Shown: positions 35,262 to 44,523, counted from the first letter of the stretch. The stretch is DNA of 64,000 bases from Hymenobacter aranciens (GCF_030580865.1 NZ_JAUQSY010000004.1:124001-188000), one strand, 5' to 3'. Notes: a model not told the origin generated them from the letters alone. Program-made: numbers and translations.

Positions 35262-35975
35262 GTGCCCGACTTCCGACAGCCGACTCCTACTAACCAGAAA
35301 CCGCCCCGCCTCGCCATTATCGTGGCGGGCGGCAGCGGCACCCGCATGGGCGCCGACCGGCCCAAGCAGTTTCTGCTGCTGCGCGGCGAGCCGGTGTTGC
35401 TGCACACGCTACGGCGCCTGGCCGCGCCGGCGCTGGGCGTGGCCGAAATTGTGGTGGTGCTGCCCGCCGAGCAGGTGAGCACCTGGCAGCAGCTGTGCCA
35501 AGAGTTTGGGGTGAGCATTCCGCACCGGCTGGTGGCGGGCGGTGCCACGCGCTGGGCCTCGGTGAAGGCCGGGCTGGCGGCGCTGAAGGGCCACGCGCAG
35601 GGGCTGGTGGCGGTACACGACGGCGTGCGCCCGCTAGTGAGCACGGCCGTGATTGAGCGCACCTACGCCGCCGCGACCGTGCACGCTGCCGCCGCCGCCG
35701 CCGTGCAGCCCAAGGATTCGGTGCGGCTGGTGTCGCCGCACGGCTCGGCGGCCCAGAACCGGCAGCGCCTGCGGCTGATGCAGACGCCGCAGACCTTTGA
35801 GATTGATTTGCTGCGCCGCGCTTACGCCATGCCCGAGCTGGCCTCCTTCACCGATGATGCGACGGTGGTGGACGATTTGTGCCGTGTGCAGCTGGTGGAC
35901 GGGGATTACCGGAACCTGAAAATCACGACACCGGAGGATTTGCTGGTGGCCGAGGCGCTGTTTGGGACGACGTAA
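35262..35975 (+). CDS. ispD: 2-C-methyl-D-erythritol 4-phosphate cytidylyltransferase
   Basis: 237 aa with a GTG start at 35262 (MPDFRQPTPTNQ...); the conserved part begins PRLAIIVAGGSGTRMGADRPKQFLLL, the nucleotide-binding loop of IspD. VAVHDGVRPLVS and QTPQTFEIDLLRRAY are further family motifs, and DDATVVDDL closes the active site. The enzyme couples CTP to methylerythritol phosphate in the MEP isoprenoid pathway in the cytosol. No promoter is evident in the 30 bases after the queA terminator. Confidence 0.95.
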   Translation: MPDFRQPTPTNQKPPRLAIIVAGGSGTRMGADRPKQFLLLRGEPVLLHTLRRLAAPALGVAEIVVVLPAEQVSTWQQLCQEFGVSIPHRLVAGGATRWASVKAGLAALKGHAQGLVAVHDGVRPLVSTAVIERTYAAATVHAAAAAAVQPKDSVRLVSPHGSAAQNRQRLRLMQTPQTFEIDLLRRAYAMPELASFTDDATVVDDLCRVQLVDGDYRNLKITTPEDLLVAEALFGTT

Positions 35976-36080
35976 TGCCGACCGGAGGTCAACGTATCTG
36001 ACCTTCGGTTCTGCGACGAGCTCAATCGGCTTCTATCGTCTGATACTCGCCGCGCTCGTCGCGGAAACGGAGTTTCGCGT

Positions 36081-36088
36081 TACTTTCG
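36081..36088 (+). promoter_or_regulatory. Possible -7 box just ahead of the enoyl-CoA hydratase gene
   Basis: TACTTTCG is one base from TAnnTTTG and ends four bases before the ATG at 36093. If real, the transcript would be leaderless or nearly so. Confidence 0.3.
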
Positions 36089-36092
36089 CCGC

Positions 36093-36878
36093 ATGTCTTA
36101 CACTTCGCTGCTCTACGACGTGCGCCCCGACGGCGTCGCCACCATCACCCTCAACCGCCCGGAGGTTTTCAATGCCTTCAACGACCCGCTGAGCTACGAG
36201 CTGCAGGATGCCCTGAAGCAAGTGGCCCGCGACGCCACGGTGCGGGCCGTGGTACTCACCGGGGCGGGCCGCGCCTTTTGCTCGGGCCAGGATTTGAAGG
36301 CCACGCAGGGGCAGGAGAAACGCTCATTCTACGATTCGCTGCACAAGCGCTACAATCCCATTATCAGAGCTATGCGTAGCTTGCCCAAACCGATTATCGG
36401 GCGGCTGAATGGCGTGGCGGCGGGCGCGGGCTGCTCACTGGCGCTGGCCTGTGATGTACTTATTGCCTCGGAGGCGGCTTCGCTGATTGAGATTTTCATC
36501 AATATCGGGCTGGTGCCTGACTCGGGCTCTTCGTACTTTTTGCCGCGCGCCGTGGGCAGCCTCAAGGCCTTTGAGCTGGCCACGCTGGGCTCGAAAGTGC
36601 CCGCCGACGAGGCCCTGCGCCTGGGGCTGGTGAACCAAGTGGTACCCGCCGAGCAGCTCGACGACGTGACCTATGCGCTGGCCGCCCGCTACGCCAGCGC
36701 CCCCACCAAAAGCATCGGCCTCATCAAGCAGATGTTGAACAAAGCCGGCACGGCTACGCTGGATGAGATGCTGGACTACGAAGCGCACTGCCAGCAGATT
36801 GCGGGCGAATCAGAAGATTATCAGGAGGGCGTGACGGCATTTCGGGAGAAGCGCAAACCGGTGTTTAAGGGCGTCTGA
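36093..36878 (+). CDS. Enoyl-CoA hydratase/isomerase family protein (PaaG-like)
   Basis: 261 aa crotonase-fold enzyme. Oxyanion-hole segments AFCSGQDLKATQGQ and GVAAGAGCSLALACDVLIAS are present, and GLVPDSGSSYFLPRAVG carries Asp where PaaG-type isomerases have their catalytic acid instead of the second Glu of true hydratases. It therefore resembles 1,2-epoxyphenylacetyl-CoA isomerase, which works in phenylacetate breakdown, but no other paa genes are near and a general fatty-acyl isomerase role is equally open. It stands as a single gene with its own terminator. Confidence 0.88.
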   Translation: MSYTSLLYDVRPDGVATITLNRPEVFNAFNDPLSYELQDALKQVARDATVRAVVLTGAGRAFCSGQDLKATQGQEKRSFYDSLHKRYNPIIRAMRSLPKPIIGRLNGVAAGAGCSLALACDVLIASEAASLIEIFINIGLVPDSGSSYFLPRAVGSLKAFELATLGSKVPADEALRLGLVNQVVPAEQLDDVTYALAARYASAPTKSIGLIKQMLNKAGTATLDEMLDYEAHCQQIAGESEDYQEGVTAFREKRKPVFKGV

Positions 36879-36938
36879 ACCACGGATTCCGCCGGATTTT
36901 TCGGATTCTGCGGATTTTGTGGACGACTGAAAATTCAA

Positions 36939-36965
36939 AGGCCACCCGGTTGGGTGGCCTTTACT
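36939..36965 (+). terminator. Terminator after the enoyl-CoA hydratase gene
   Basis: AAGGCCACCC pairs with GGGTGGCCTT around a short GGTT loop and is followed by TACTTTT; it lies about 60 bases after the stop at 36878. Confidence 0.85.
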
Positions 36966-37033
36966 TTTCCGGCTTTTCCGACTATTGAGTCCTCAAAATC
37001 CATAGAATCCAAAAACTCTGTGTCAAGCCGTGC

Positions 37034-37879
37034 TTAGCGAAGCGTGATGGTTCGGGTGCGGCCGTTGACGGTCACGGTAGCCGTTTTATCGCAGGCTTGG
37101 TTACCGCTGGGGTCATAGTTCAGGGTCATCGTTTTGCCGTTGGTATTACTCATGCTCAGGATGCCGGCCACGTAGTACTTGGGGCAGTCGCCGCGCTTGA
37201 TGAGGGGCGTCTGAATGGTGGAGCTGTAACCCACATTGCGGCGGTTGGTACCGTTGGAGTAGCCAGTTACGCTGAATACGTCATCCGAAACCTGGGGCGT
37301 GCCGTAGCCGGCGGTGCGCTGGAATTCCCAGTGGGCGGTCCAGGAGTGGGTGCCGCCGTTGTTGGCGCGGATGATGCTGGCGCTGGGCACATCGACCGAG
37401 AAGGAGCCGTTGCCGAGGTCGATGAAAATGCGGGTGGCGGTGTGCTGGTTGTCGTTCACGTAATAGTCCTGGCGGGTGACGGTGGCGCCGGCGCGGCGGC
37501 TGGGCGTGGCCGTCATGAACTGCACCAGGATTTTACCGCGGCGGTAACGGCCATCGGCGCAGAGGCAGTTGGTGGGACCAAAGTCGATGGTGAGTAGGCG
37601 GTTTTCAAAGTCGTAGGTGCGGGTTGCGCAGCTGCCGAACTTAATACGAAACTGCTCGTCGGTGGTGAGGTAGGGCGAGTTGCGGGCTTCGGGGTCGGTG
37701 GGAGCGGCGGCCTGCACAGCTTCGGTGCTGATGGCGTTTTCGATGTTGGCCTCGCTCTGGTCTTCGGCGGTGGCGATGTCGTCGGTGGGCGAGGCGTCGT
37801 CGTGCTTGTTGCAGGCGGTGAGAAACAGGCTGCCGGCCAGGGCAGTCAGGAGCAGGGAGCGGGTGGCGAGGGTGCGCAT
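37034..37879 (-). CDS. Lipoprotein of unknown function
   Basis: 281 aa from the ATG at 37879; the open frame extends 68 codons upstream, but the signal peptide MRTLATRSLLLTALAGSLFLTAC with lipobox (Cys23) marks the real start. After an acidic linker (HDDASPTDDIATAEDQSEAN) comes a domain with DFENRLLTIDFGPTNCLCADGRYRRGKI and several later beta strands (RIFIDLGNGSFSVDVPS; TAHWEFQRTAGYG). I do not recognise the family as named; similar secreted lipoproteins with the GPTNCxC motif occur in Bacteroidota. It is divergent from the DUF4142 genes. Confidence 0.7.
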   Translation of the reverse strand: MRTLATRSLLLTALAGSLFLTACNKHDDASPTDDIATAEDQSEANIENAISTEAVQAAAPTDPEARNSPYLTTDEQFRIKFGSCATRTYDFENRLLTIDFGPTNCLCADGRYRRGKILVQFMTATPSRRAGATVTRQDYYVNDNQHTATRIFIDLGNGSFSVDVPSASIIRANNGGTHSWTAHWEFQRTAGYGTPQVSDDVFSVTGYSNGTNRRNVGYSSTIQTPLIKRGDCPKYYVAGILSMSNTNGKTMTLNYDPSGNQACDKTATVTVNGRTRTITLR

Positions 37880-38095
37880 GGCGTGGGAGTGGTGAAGGAA
37901 AGTTAGCGGGAATTTTTGCGGGTTGTGGCCGTTGGAGAGCGATGCCGCGTTGGGGTTTAAGCCAAGGGGTAAAAGTTTTCGCCGAACTCGGCAATACAAC
38001 CCGCCTTCCGGCCCGGCGTATAGCCGCAACATAGCGTTTGGCCGCGCCAACGCACCATCTTTCGGGCATTCTTTCAGCCGCATACCTTTCTTCCC

Positions 38096-38686
38096 ATGAA
38101 AACTCTTTCTTTATTCCTCGCCACCGCTGGCCTGCTAGGCAGCCTCACGGCCTGCACCGACGGCAACTCCGACTCGGTCGAAAACGCCCAGAAAGTCAAC
38201 GAAGCCCGCAACGAAGCAAATTTGCCCGAAAGTGCCGAGAAAAAAGCCGATTACGACTCCGAATTCCTGACCAAAGCGGCCAGCGGCGGCATGCTGGAAG
38301 TAGAATTGGGCAAGCTGGTGCTGAAGCGCGGCACCCGGGCCGACGCCAAAGCTTTTGCCCAGCAGATGGTGACTGACCACTCGCAGGCCAACGCCGAGCT
38401 GATGGGCCTAGCCCAGCGCAAGCACATCACCCTGCCCACCATGATGGGTAACGACCAGCAGGACGTGTACAAGGACGTGGAAGAAAAAACCGCCGCCAAC
38501 TTCGACCGCGTGTACATCCGCGAGATGCGGCAGGACCACGAGGAGGACATTAAGCTTTTTTCGGAAGCGGCTACTAAAGCTGCTGACCCCGATATCCGGA
38601 CGCTGGCTCAAAAGACGGTGCCCGTGCTACAGCACCACTTGGAAATGGTGAAGAAAATTGAGGCGGATATCAAAGCCGGCAAGTAA
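38096..38686 (+). CDS. DUF4142 lipoprotein, copy 1
   Basis: 196 aa with lipoprotein signal (SLTAC, Cys19). Residues about 50-190 form the helical DUF4142 (ferritin-like) domain: DSEFLTKAASGGMLEVELGKLVLKRG, AKAFAQQMVTDHSQANAEL, HHLEMVKKIEADI. These proteins are exported and common in soil bacteria; no biochemical function is established. A second DUF4142 gene follows 77 bases downstream in the same direction, so the two may be co-transcribed. Confidence 0.85.
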   Translation: MKTLSLFLATAGLLGSLTACTDGNSDSVENAQKVNEARNEANLPESAEKKADYDSEFLTKAASGGMLEVELGKLVLKRGTRADAKAFAQQMVTDHSQANAELMGLAQRKHITLPTMMGNDQQDVYKDVEEKTAANFDRVYIREMRQDHEEDIKLFSEAATKAADPDIRTLAQKTVPVLQHHLEMVKKIEADIKAGK

Positions 38687-38763
38687 GCTCATCCATTTGC
38701 TTTTCAGAACTTTATTAGAGGAGCGACGTAAGCGCATGCCTACACCAAACTCCTTTTCAAGTA

Positions 38764-39399
38764 ATGAAACGCTTCCTCCTACCTCTCTCCGCCGCTGTGC
38801 TGGTTTCGCTGGCCAGCTGCGGCGACAACACCCGCGACACCACCACAGCCGATAATACGGCTGCTGATACCACTATGACCGCCCCGGCCGGCGACCATAC
38901 GGGCATGGATATGGCCGACTCCACCGGGGCGGCGGCCACCGGCATGGGCGACCCAAATGGCCCCACCGCTCCGCATGCCACCGACGAGGAATTCATGAAA
39001 TCGGCCGCACACAGCGACCAGAATGAAATCCAGCAAAGCAAAATGGCTCTGGCTAAAGGCGTAACCGGCATGGTGAAAGAGCACGCCGAAAAGATGATTG
39101 CCGACCACACCAAATCGACGGCCGACCTGAAGGTTATCGCCGCCAAAAAAGGTGTCGCCCTGCCCGCCGACATGGATGCCGAGCACAAGGCCATGGCTCC
39201 GGAAATGGAGAAGCTGTCGGGTAAGGCCTTCGAGGATAAGTACATGGCCCAGATGGTAACCGACCACCAGAAAACGGCCAACACCATGATGGCCCACGAG
39301 AAAATGACGCAGGACGCCGACCTGAAAGGCTTCATCGGCAAAACCCTGCCGGTGGTGCAGCAGCACTTGGCTAATTCCCAGAAACACGCTGGCATGTAG
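38764..39399 (+). CDS. DUF4142 lipoprotein, copy 2
   Basis: 211 aa; signal peptide with VSLASC lipobox (Cys19), then a low-complexity acidic/threonine linker (TTTADNTAADTTMTAPAG) and the DUF4142 domain from about residue 75 (DEEFMKSAAHSDQNEIQQSKMALAKG; VKEHAEKMIADHTKSTADL; VVQQHLANSQKH). Sequence identity to copy 1 is modest, so this is an old duplication. Function unknown. Confidence 0.85.
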   Translation: MKRFLLPLSAAVLVSLASCGDNTRDTTTADNTAADTTMTAPAGDHTGMDMADSTGAAATGMGDPNGPTAPHATDEEFMKSAAHSDQNEIQQSKMALAKGVTGMVKEHAEKMIADHTKSTADLKVIAAKKGVALPADMDAEHKAMAPEMEKLSGKAFEDKYMAQMVTDHQKTANTMMAHEKMTQDADLKGFIGKTLPVVQQHLANSQKHAGM

Positions 39400-39411
39400 G
39401 CTCTTTTCGGC

Positions 39412-39466
39412 CCCAGCAGTCACAAAAAAAGCCGCTCGATGAGCGGCTTTTTTTGTGACTGCTGGG
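39412..39466. terminator. Bidirectional terminator with 26-base perfect stem
   Basis: 39412-39437 pairs without mismatch with 39441-39466 around a three-base GAT loop; the stem holds seven As/Ts and the GC block GCCGCTC. It separates the DUF4142 gene from the converging phosphoesterase gene, whose stop lies four bases away. Confidence 0.92.
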
Positions 39467-39469
39467 CTT

Positions 39470-42400
39470 TTAGAACAGGAAGTCGAAGCCCACAAAAACC
39501 AGCTTCTCCTCCCCTACCGAATACGTGAGGTTGATAACCGCCGCGCTCAGAATATCGACGTAGATGCCGCCGCCGAAACCGGTGTGGAAAGCGTCAATGC
39601 CTTTGCGCGTATCGTTGTCGGAATACACGCGGCCGGCGTCGGCCAGGCCGAGGATGCCAAACTTGCCGGGGAAAAGGTAGGCATTGAAGCTGAAGAGCTG
39701 CAGACGGGGCTCGAAGTTGGCGTAGAGGGCGGTGCGGCCGGCGTAGCGCGTGCGGCGGTAGCCGCGCAGGTTGGTGGTGCCGCCCAGCGTGTTGGCCTGG
39801 TAGAAACGGTAATCGCCAATGTTGTGCTCTACCCCAATGCGGCCCGCGTAGGTGAGGCGGAACGGCAGGTTGGGCGTGAGGTAGGCGCGGAATTCGGAGG
39901 TGAAGCGGCCGAACTGCAGGCCTTCGTGGTTGAGCTGCCAGTTATACTGGAATTCGTTGTACCAGCGCAGACCGATGCGTGGATTTTTAGCCGATGAGCT
40001 GGCGTCGAGGTTCAGGTACACTTTGCCGCCGAGGTACTGGTTGGTCTGAAAGTCGGAAGCCCGGATGCCGAAGCGGGTGTTTTCATAAATACCATCCTGC
40101 GCCCGGATACTATCGGCGATGATTTTACCGATGGGACTGCTCGACACCCGGAACTGGTCGTACTGCGGCCCGATGCCGAAGCGCAGAAAGTCGAAAATTT
40201 TGCGCTCCAGCATGGGGGCTACCGTGAGGCGCTCGAAGCGAATGCGGTAATTGTCGTTCACGGCCCGGTTGGTGGGCACGCCGAAGATATTCTCGTCGCC
40301 TTGGGCTAAATTCTTGGTATCGTTGCCGATGCCAAAGAAGTTGTAGAGCAGCTGCGGGCCGTAGTATTGGGCAAACACGCGCAGGTCGTTGTGCCCGAAC
40401 ATGCGCACAAAGTGGCCGGTGTAGCGCAGGTTATACGCCTCGCGGGCCGGGGCGAAGTTGGCCGTCAGGCTTTGCTCGGAGGAATAGGGCTCGCGGCGGA
40501 AGCCGTAGCGCCGGTGCGTGAAGCCGCCGCCCACGAGCACGCCATCATCGATGTTGAACCCGAAGAACAGGGCCGGGCCGGTGTAATTCAGCCGATAATC
40601 CTTGAGGTCGAAGCGCTTGGGGTGGTCATAGCGGCTCACTTCGGTGCCCGATTCCAGGCGCAGGCGCACTTCCTTGCCAGCGTTGATGACGTTGCCGGTG
40701 TCGGCGTCGTAAAGCTGGGTTTTGTGGCGCAGGCCGCTGATACGACTTTGGTCGCTGATGCTGTCGCGACCGGTGCCGGCCACAAGGCGCATTTTAATAC
40801 CGTGTTTGGCCTCGCCTTTCACCTTGTACACATCGCGGCCGGCGATGCCATAGAGGCGGATTTCGTCGGTCACGCTCCGCTCGATGGTGCGGTCGTAGAG
40901 GGTTTTGGTTACTTTACCCTCTTTGTTGATTTTCTGCACTTTGATGTGGGTATTGCCATCTTTGAGGCGCTCCACGGTAAATTTTTCATTTTTGCGGCTG
41001 CCGCGCACTTCCACGATTTTCGCTACCACATCGGCGTATTTGGCGGCTACGTCGGGCAGCAGGTCGCGGCGGCTTTTCAGCTTGGCCACTATTTCGGCAC
41101 CGTGCAGGTCGTAGATGGCTTTGGGCCACTTTTCGCGGAAGGCCTTTTCGATGACGGCATCGGTGAGCTGCGCTTTCATGGCTTCGGCTTCCTTCACCCA
41201 CTGCTCGCGCGTCACGCCCGAGAGGAAGGTGCGGTCGTTGCTCAAGGCCGTTTGGTTCAGGCCCTTGTAGTCGGCGTAGTCGTAGCCGAAGTTCTGGAAG
41301 TTACGGATGGCGAACTTGCGGCTGGCCAGGTAGGGCAGCACGCCGTCGCCCTTAAAGAAGGCGATGTCACGGTCCTCGGGCACGGCGGTGAAGGTGCGGT
41401 CGCCGTCCTTGTCCTTCTTTTCGGCCCAGCGCCACTGGTCCTCGTGCCGGTCCCAGTCGCCCACCCACATATCGAACAAGCGCGAACGGGCAAAAGCTTT
41501 ATCGTTCACGTTGTTGTCGTTATCATCAATAATGCGCTCCAGCACACGTTCGGTGCTCACCAGGTTTTTGGCATTGCCCAGGCTGGCCACGTCGCTCTGG
41601 TCGTCCTTGGCATCTTCCTCGAAGCCGGCCGGCAGGTTGGCGAAGCGGGAATAGTATTGCCCCAGCAGGGGGTCTTGCGGAATGTATACCGGCACGGGGT
41701 TGGTGTGCAGGATGCCGGCAGCCGTACCCAGCGGCGGCAATACGAAGGACGCATACGGGTGCTGGGCCGAAATCTGGTCCTGCAGAATGTCCTTGGCAAT
41801 ACCGGTGCGCAGGTTTTCGGGCAGCACGGCCTCGGGGTCTTTGTCGATACCGCGCAGGGTGTAGTTGCGGCCTTCCTCATTGCGCACTTTCAGCGAAGCG
41901 GTTTGCTTGCCACCGCCCAGCTTGTAGGGCGTGATGCCACCCTTGGCCGTGCTCATGTCGAGCACTTTGAATGGCACGGGCGTGGCCCATTCCTGGCGGT
42001 AGTGTGTGCCCAACAGCCAGTTGTGAAACTTGCCGTGCTTGTTGTATTCCGGGTTCACGGCCACCGTCACGGTGCTATCGCTGAAATTGGGGCGGTTCTT
42101 GGGCACAACGGGCAAGGGGCCAGCTTTGCCGCTGTCCTCGGCCTTGTCTTTCTTGCCTTCGGGCGTTTCGGGGGCTGGCTTCGTGTAGGCAATTCCCTGG
42201 GTGTTTTTGGCGTACATGGGATAGCGGAATACCCGGCGGGCCGTTTCGCCACTGCCCTCGGGCACCCAGAACTCTACCCACACCTGGCCGTCGTCGTAGT
42301 AATTGACGCGGGCAAAGCCCTTTTCCTTGTCCGAAAACAGCGCGTTGCCGCCGTCGCCGGGCTTCACGTGCTGGGTTTTGCAGCCCGAGCCGCTTACAAT

Positions 42401-43456
42401 GTGGTGCGTGTTGTTTCTGGTGAAATACTGGATGTTGTGCTCGTGCCCGGCGGCGTACACAATATTCGGGTACTTGTCACAAATGGCTTCCAGTCCTTTC
42501 TTATACCGCTGGTAATAAGGGTGCGGAATGTCCTGACTAATCCCGCCGTACTTGCGGGCAAACGGATATACCGACCCCAGCACCGGCAGCGGCAGGAAGG
42601 CATACTTATACACAATGCTGAGGGGGAAAAGGTGGTCGCCCAGCGTGAAATACCCCCCGTGAATACCATCGGAATAGATGGGATGGTGGCCGAAAATCAT
42701 AATGTGCTTGTCCTTGTTGCGGCGCACCACATCTTCGAGCTGCTCAAAAAAATCGTCCTCATTATCCACACCGCAACCGCCATCGGAGCCGAAGGGGCGC
42801 AGGTTGGGCGCGGTCAGAAACCACTGCGTGTTCACGGCAATCAGCACGAGGTCGTCCTGCACGCGCACCTCATAGGGGCCGGGGCAGCCGTCGCGGGGCA
42901 TGAAGAAGTCACCGGTGTAGGAGAAGGCCGATGAATCCTGGGCCATGTACTCTTCCACGAAAGCCTGCTCGCGGCGCACCTGCTCCAGCCCCCCCGCCAC
43001 GCCCTGAATCCAGTCGTGGTTGCCGGGCGTCATGTACTTCTCGCCAGGGTAGTTGCGCAGCACATCGAGCTGCGTGGTGATGCGCTTCTCGCTCACCTTG
43101 CGGTCGAGGGCACCTTCGGGCGGCAGGCCCTGGTTGTAGATATTGTCGCCCAGGAAGATGGTGGTGCTTTTAGCCCCGGCTTCCATCATCTGCTTGCGCA
43201 TGAAATTGAGCGCGGGCTCGCCGCCTTTGTCGGCAAACACGGGGTTGCCCACGTCGCCAATCAGAAACACGGAATAGCGCAGACGGGTACTGTCGGGGGC
43301 TGCTTTGGCCTGCCAGGTTTCGCCGCCGTGCCGATAATTAGGCCGGGTAAGGTGCGAAGTTTGGCTGGCTTTTTTTTGGGCCAGCACGCTGAATGGCACA
43401 GCGTAAGCCGCGCTAAGTAGCAGCAGAGCGGTACGAAATCGGTACAGAAAAGACAT
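39470..43456 (-). CDS. Calcineurin-type phosphoesterase fused to a BamA-like outer-membrane barrel
   Basis: 1328 aa from the ATG at 43456 (MSFLYRFRTALLLLSAAYAVPFSVLAQ, a clear signal peptide); a longer open frame upstream is not needed. Residues about 50-400 carry all metallophosphoesterase motifs: LIGDVGNP, IFLGDNIYNQG, MTPGNHDW, IMIFGHHPIYSDG and AAGHEHNIQYF. Residues about 600-850 contain RSRLFDMWVGDWDRHEDQW and a long linker. The last 330 residues are a barrel of the surface-antigen/BamA type (GPALFFGFNIDDGVLVGGGFTHRRYGFR; TTNLRGYRRTRYAGRTALYANFEPRLQL) ending in Phe. It would expose or hold a phosphatase at the outer membrane. The substrate is unknown. Confidence 0.88.
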   Translation of the reverse strand: MSFLYRFRTALLLLSAAYAVPFSVLAQKKASQTSHLTRPNYRHGGETWQAKAAPDSTRLRYSVFLIGDVGNPVFADKGGEPALNFMRKQMMEAGAKSTTIFLGDNIYNQGLPPEGALDRKVSEKRITTQLDVLRNYPGEKYMTPGNHDWIQGVAGGLEQVRREQAFVEEYMAQDSSAFSYTGDFFMPRDGCPGPYEVRVQDDLVLIAVNTQWFLTAPNLRPFGSDGGCGVDNEDDFFEQLEDVVRRNKDKHIMIFGHHPIYSDGIHGGYFTLGDHLFPLSIVYKYAFLPLPVLGSVYPFARKYGGISQDIPHPYYQRYKKGLEAICDKYPNIVYAAGHEHNIQYFTRNNTHHIVSGSGCKTQHVKPGDGGNALFSDKEKGFARVNYYDDGQVWVEFWVPEGSGETARRVFRYPMYAKNTQGIAYTKPAPETPEGKKDKAEDSGKAGPLPVVPKNRPNFSDSTVTVAVNPEYNKHGKFHNWLLGTHYRQEWATPVPFKVLDMSTAKGGITPYKLGGGKQTASLKVRNEEGRNYTLRGIDKDPEAVLPENLRTGIAKDILQDQISAQHPYASFVLPPLGTAAGILHTNPVPVYIPQDPLLGQYYSRFANLPAGFEEDAKDDQSDVASLGNAKNLVSTERVLERIIDDNDNNVNDKAFARSRLFDMWVGDWDRHEDQWRWAEKKDKDGDRTFTAVPEDRDIAFFKGDGVLPYLASRKFAIRNFQNFGYDYADYKGLNQTALSNDRTFLSGVTREQWVKEAEAMKAQLTDAVIEKAFREKWPKAIYDLHGAEIVAKLKSRRDLLPDVAAKYADVVAKIVEVRGSRKNEKFTVERLKDGNTHIKVQKINKEGKVTKTLYDRTIERSVTDEIRLYGIAGRDVYKVKGEAKHGIKMRLVAGTGRDSISDQSRISGLRHKTQLYDADTGNVINAGKEVRLRLESGTEVSRYDHPKRFDLKDYRLNYTGPALFFGFNIDDGVLVGGGFTHRRYGFRREPYSSEQSLTANFAPAREAYNLRYTGHFVRMFGHNDLRVFAQYYGPQLLYNFFGIGNDTKNLAQGDENIFGVPTNRAVNDNYRIRFERLTVAPMLERKIFDFLRFGIGPQYDQFRVSSSPIGKIIADSIRAQDGIYENTRFGIRASDFQTNQYLGGKVYLNLDASSSAKNPRIGLRWYNEFQYNWQLNHEGLQFGRFTSEFRAYLTPNLPFRLTYAGRIGVEHNIGDYRFYQANTLGGTTNLRGYRRTRYAGRTALYANFEPRLQLFSFNAYLFPGKFGILGLADAGRVYSDNDTRKGIDAFHTGFGGGIYVDILSAAVINLTYSVGEEKLVFVGFDFLF

Positions 43457-43619
43457 GGGGAGCGGGGTAAGCGGCGGCACAAAGCCGTGCGGGGCCTTAC
43501 GCAAAGCGCGGCCGTGCGGTTAAGTATACGAGCTGGGATACGACTAAAACCAACATGCCAAGGCCGATTCGGGCTGCTGCGGTGGCCAAACGCCCGAGCC
43601 GGCCGACGAGGAGGTTTTA

Positions 43620-43653
43620 TCACATGATGATGTGAAATCACATCATCATGTGA
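43620..43653. promoter_or_regulatory. 34-base perfect palindrome, operator-like
   Basis: TCACATGATGATGTGA is followed by AA and then its exact complement TCACATCATCATGTGA. Each half is itself nearly symmetric, and the centre reads TGTGA-AA-TCACA. It lies between the diverging genes starting at 43456 and 43785, has no T-tract, and so looks more like a protein-binding site than a terminator. Confidence 0.5.
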
Positions 43654-43784
43654 TGCAGGCAACTTTCACCCTGCTTTGAGCAGTCATAGTTTTGCACAGA
43701 AAATTACAAAGCAGGTCGGGCGCAGCTAAACCCTCTTCTAGTATAGCAGCGACATACTACTCAACTCTCCCAAACCTAAAACAT

Positions 43785-44360
43785 ATGACAACTCTTATCC
43801 GCAGCTTATCCTGGTCGGCCCTGCTGGCAAGCCTGTTTCTACTGAGTGTTGCCGCGCGGGCGCAATCCAGCAGCGCCAAGCTAAACCCAACACTAGCTAT
43901 GTACACCACCGAGCAGCATTTGGGGCTATATTGGGAACAGGCCACCCCGGACAGCACCCAGACCCGCAACGACAGCACCGCCGCTGCCCGACCAATGCTG
44001 CTCGACCTGCGCATCGGCCGCCCCACCTCCTACTCAGTGGGCGTGGTGCTGTACTGGACCAGCACCGGCGAGCAGCCCGCCACCCAGTTCATCGTGGAGC
44101 GCCGCGACGAAGGCCAGGCCCACTACCGCGCGGTGGCCGTGCTGCCGGGCCAGGGCGCCGGGCAGGAGCTGCATTCTTACTCCTTCGTGGATGATGGCAA
44201 CGCCAACCCTGCTCCCAGCAGCTACCGCCTGCGGCAGGTGTGCGCCGGCGAGTGCCTTAACCAGCTGTCGGCGGCACAGGTGGTGCCCGGCGCTACCGTT
44301 GCTCCTCCCGAGCCTCAGGATGAATCCATGGTGTCTGGCCCCAGTCTGGCAGTTGACTAA
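43785..44360 (+). CDS. Small secreted protein, unknown function
   Basis: 191 aa from the ATG at 43785 (MTTLIRSLSWSALLASLFLLSVAARAQ, signal peptide). The mature part has one beta-sandwich-like stretch (SVGVVLYWTSTGEQPATQFIVERRDEGQAHYRAVAVLPGQG...YSFVDDGNANPAPSSYRLRQV) that reads like a fibronectin-III-type domain. The fold resembles those inside larger Bacteroidota secreted proteins, but there is no T9SS sorting domain. I do not recognise a specific family. Confidence 0.65.
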   Translation: MTTLIRSLSWSALLASLFLLSVAARAQSSSAKLNPTLAMYTTEQHLGLYWEQATPDSTQTRNDSTAAARPMLLDLRIGRPTSYSVGVVLYWTSTGEQPATQFIVERRDEGQAHYRAVAVLPGQGAGQELHSYSFVDDGNANPAPSSYRLRQVCAGECLNQLSAAQVVPGATVAPPEPQDESMVSGPSLAVD

Positions 44361-44400
44361 TATTTACTTTCCTTCCCCCACCCTTCTTTCTGCAAAAAGC

Positions 44401-44430
44401 AAGCCCCGGCCCTGGCCGGGGCTTATTGTT
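44401..44430 (+). terminator. Terminator after the small secreted protein gene
   Basis: AAGCCCCGGCC pairs with GGCCGGGGCTT around a three-base loop, followed by ATTGTTTT, 40 bases after the stop at 44360. Confidence 0.85.
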
Positions 44431-44523
44431 TTCGAAGAAGTAGGCGACGGGTCTTAACTTCTGTCGGATGCTTCGCGTTGAAAGCGCAAGGGTGATTTTA
44501 TATTTACTCCGCACCCTTACCGC

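Noticed and set aside
35981-36008. Hairpin after ispD (GAGGTCA against TGACCTTC) as a terminator
   Set aside because: The stem is short and no T-tract follows.
40367-42934. An 855-codon plus-strand frame opposite the phosphoesterase-barrel gene
   Set aside because: The minus-strand protein has complete family motifs throughout; the plus frame has none.
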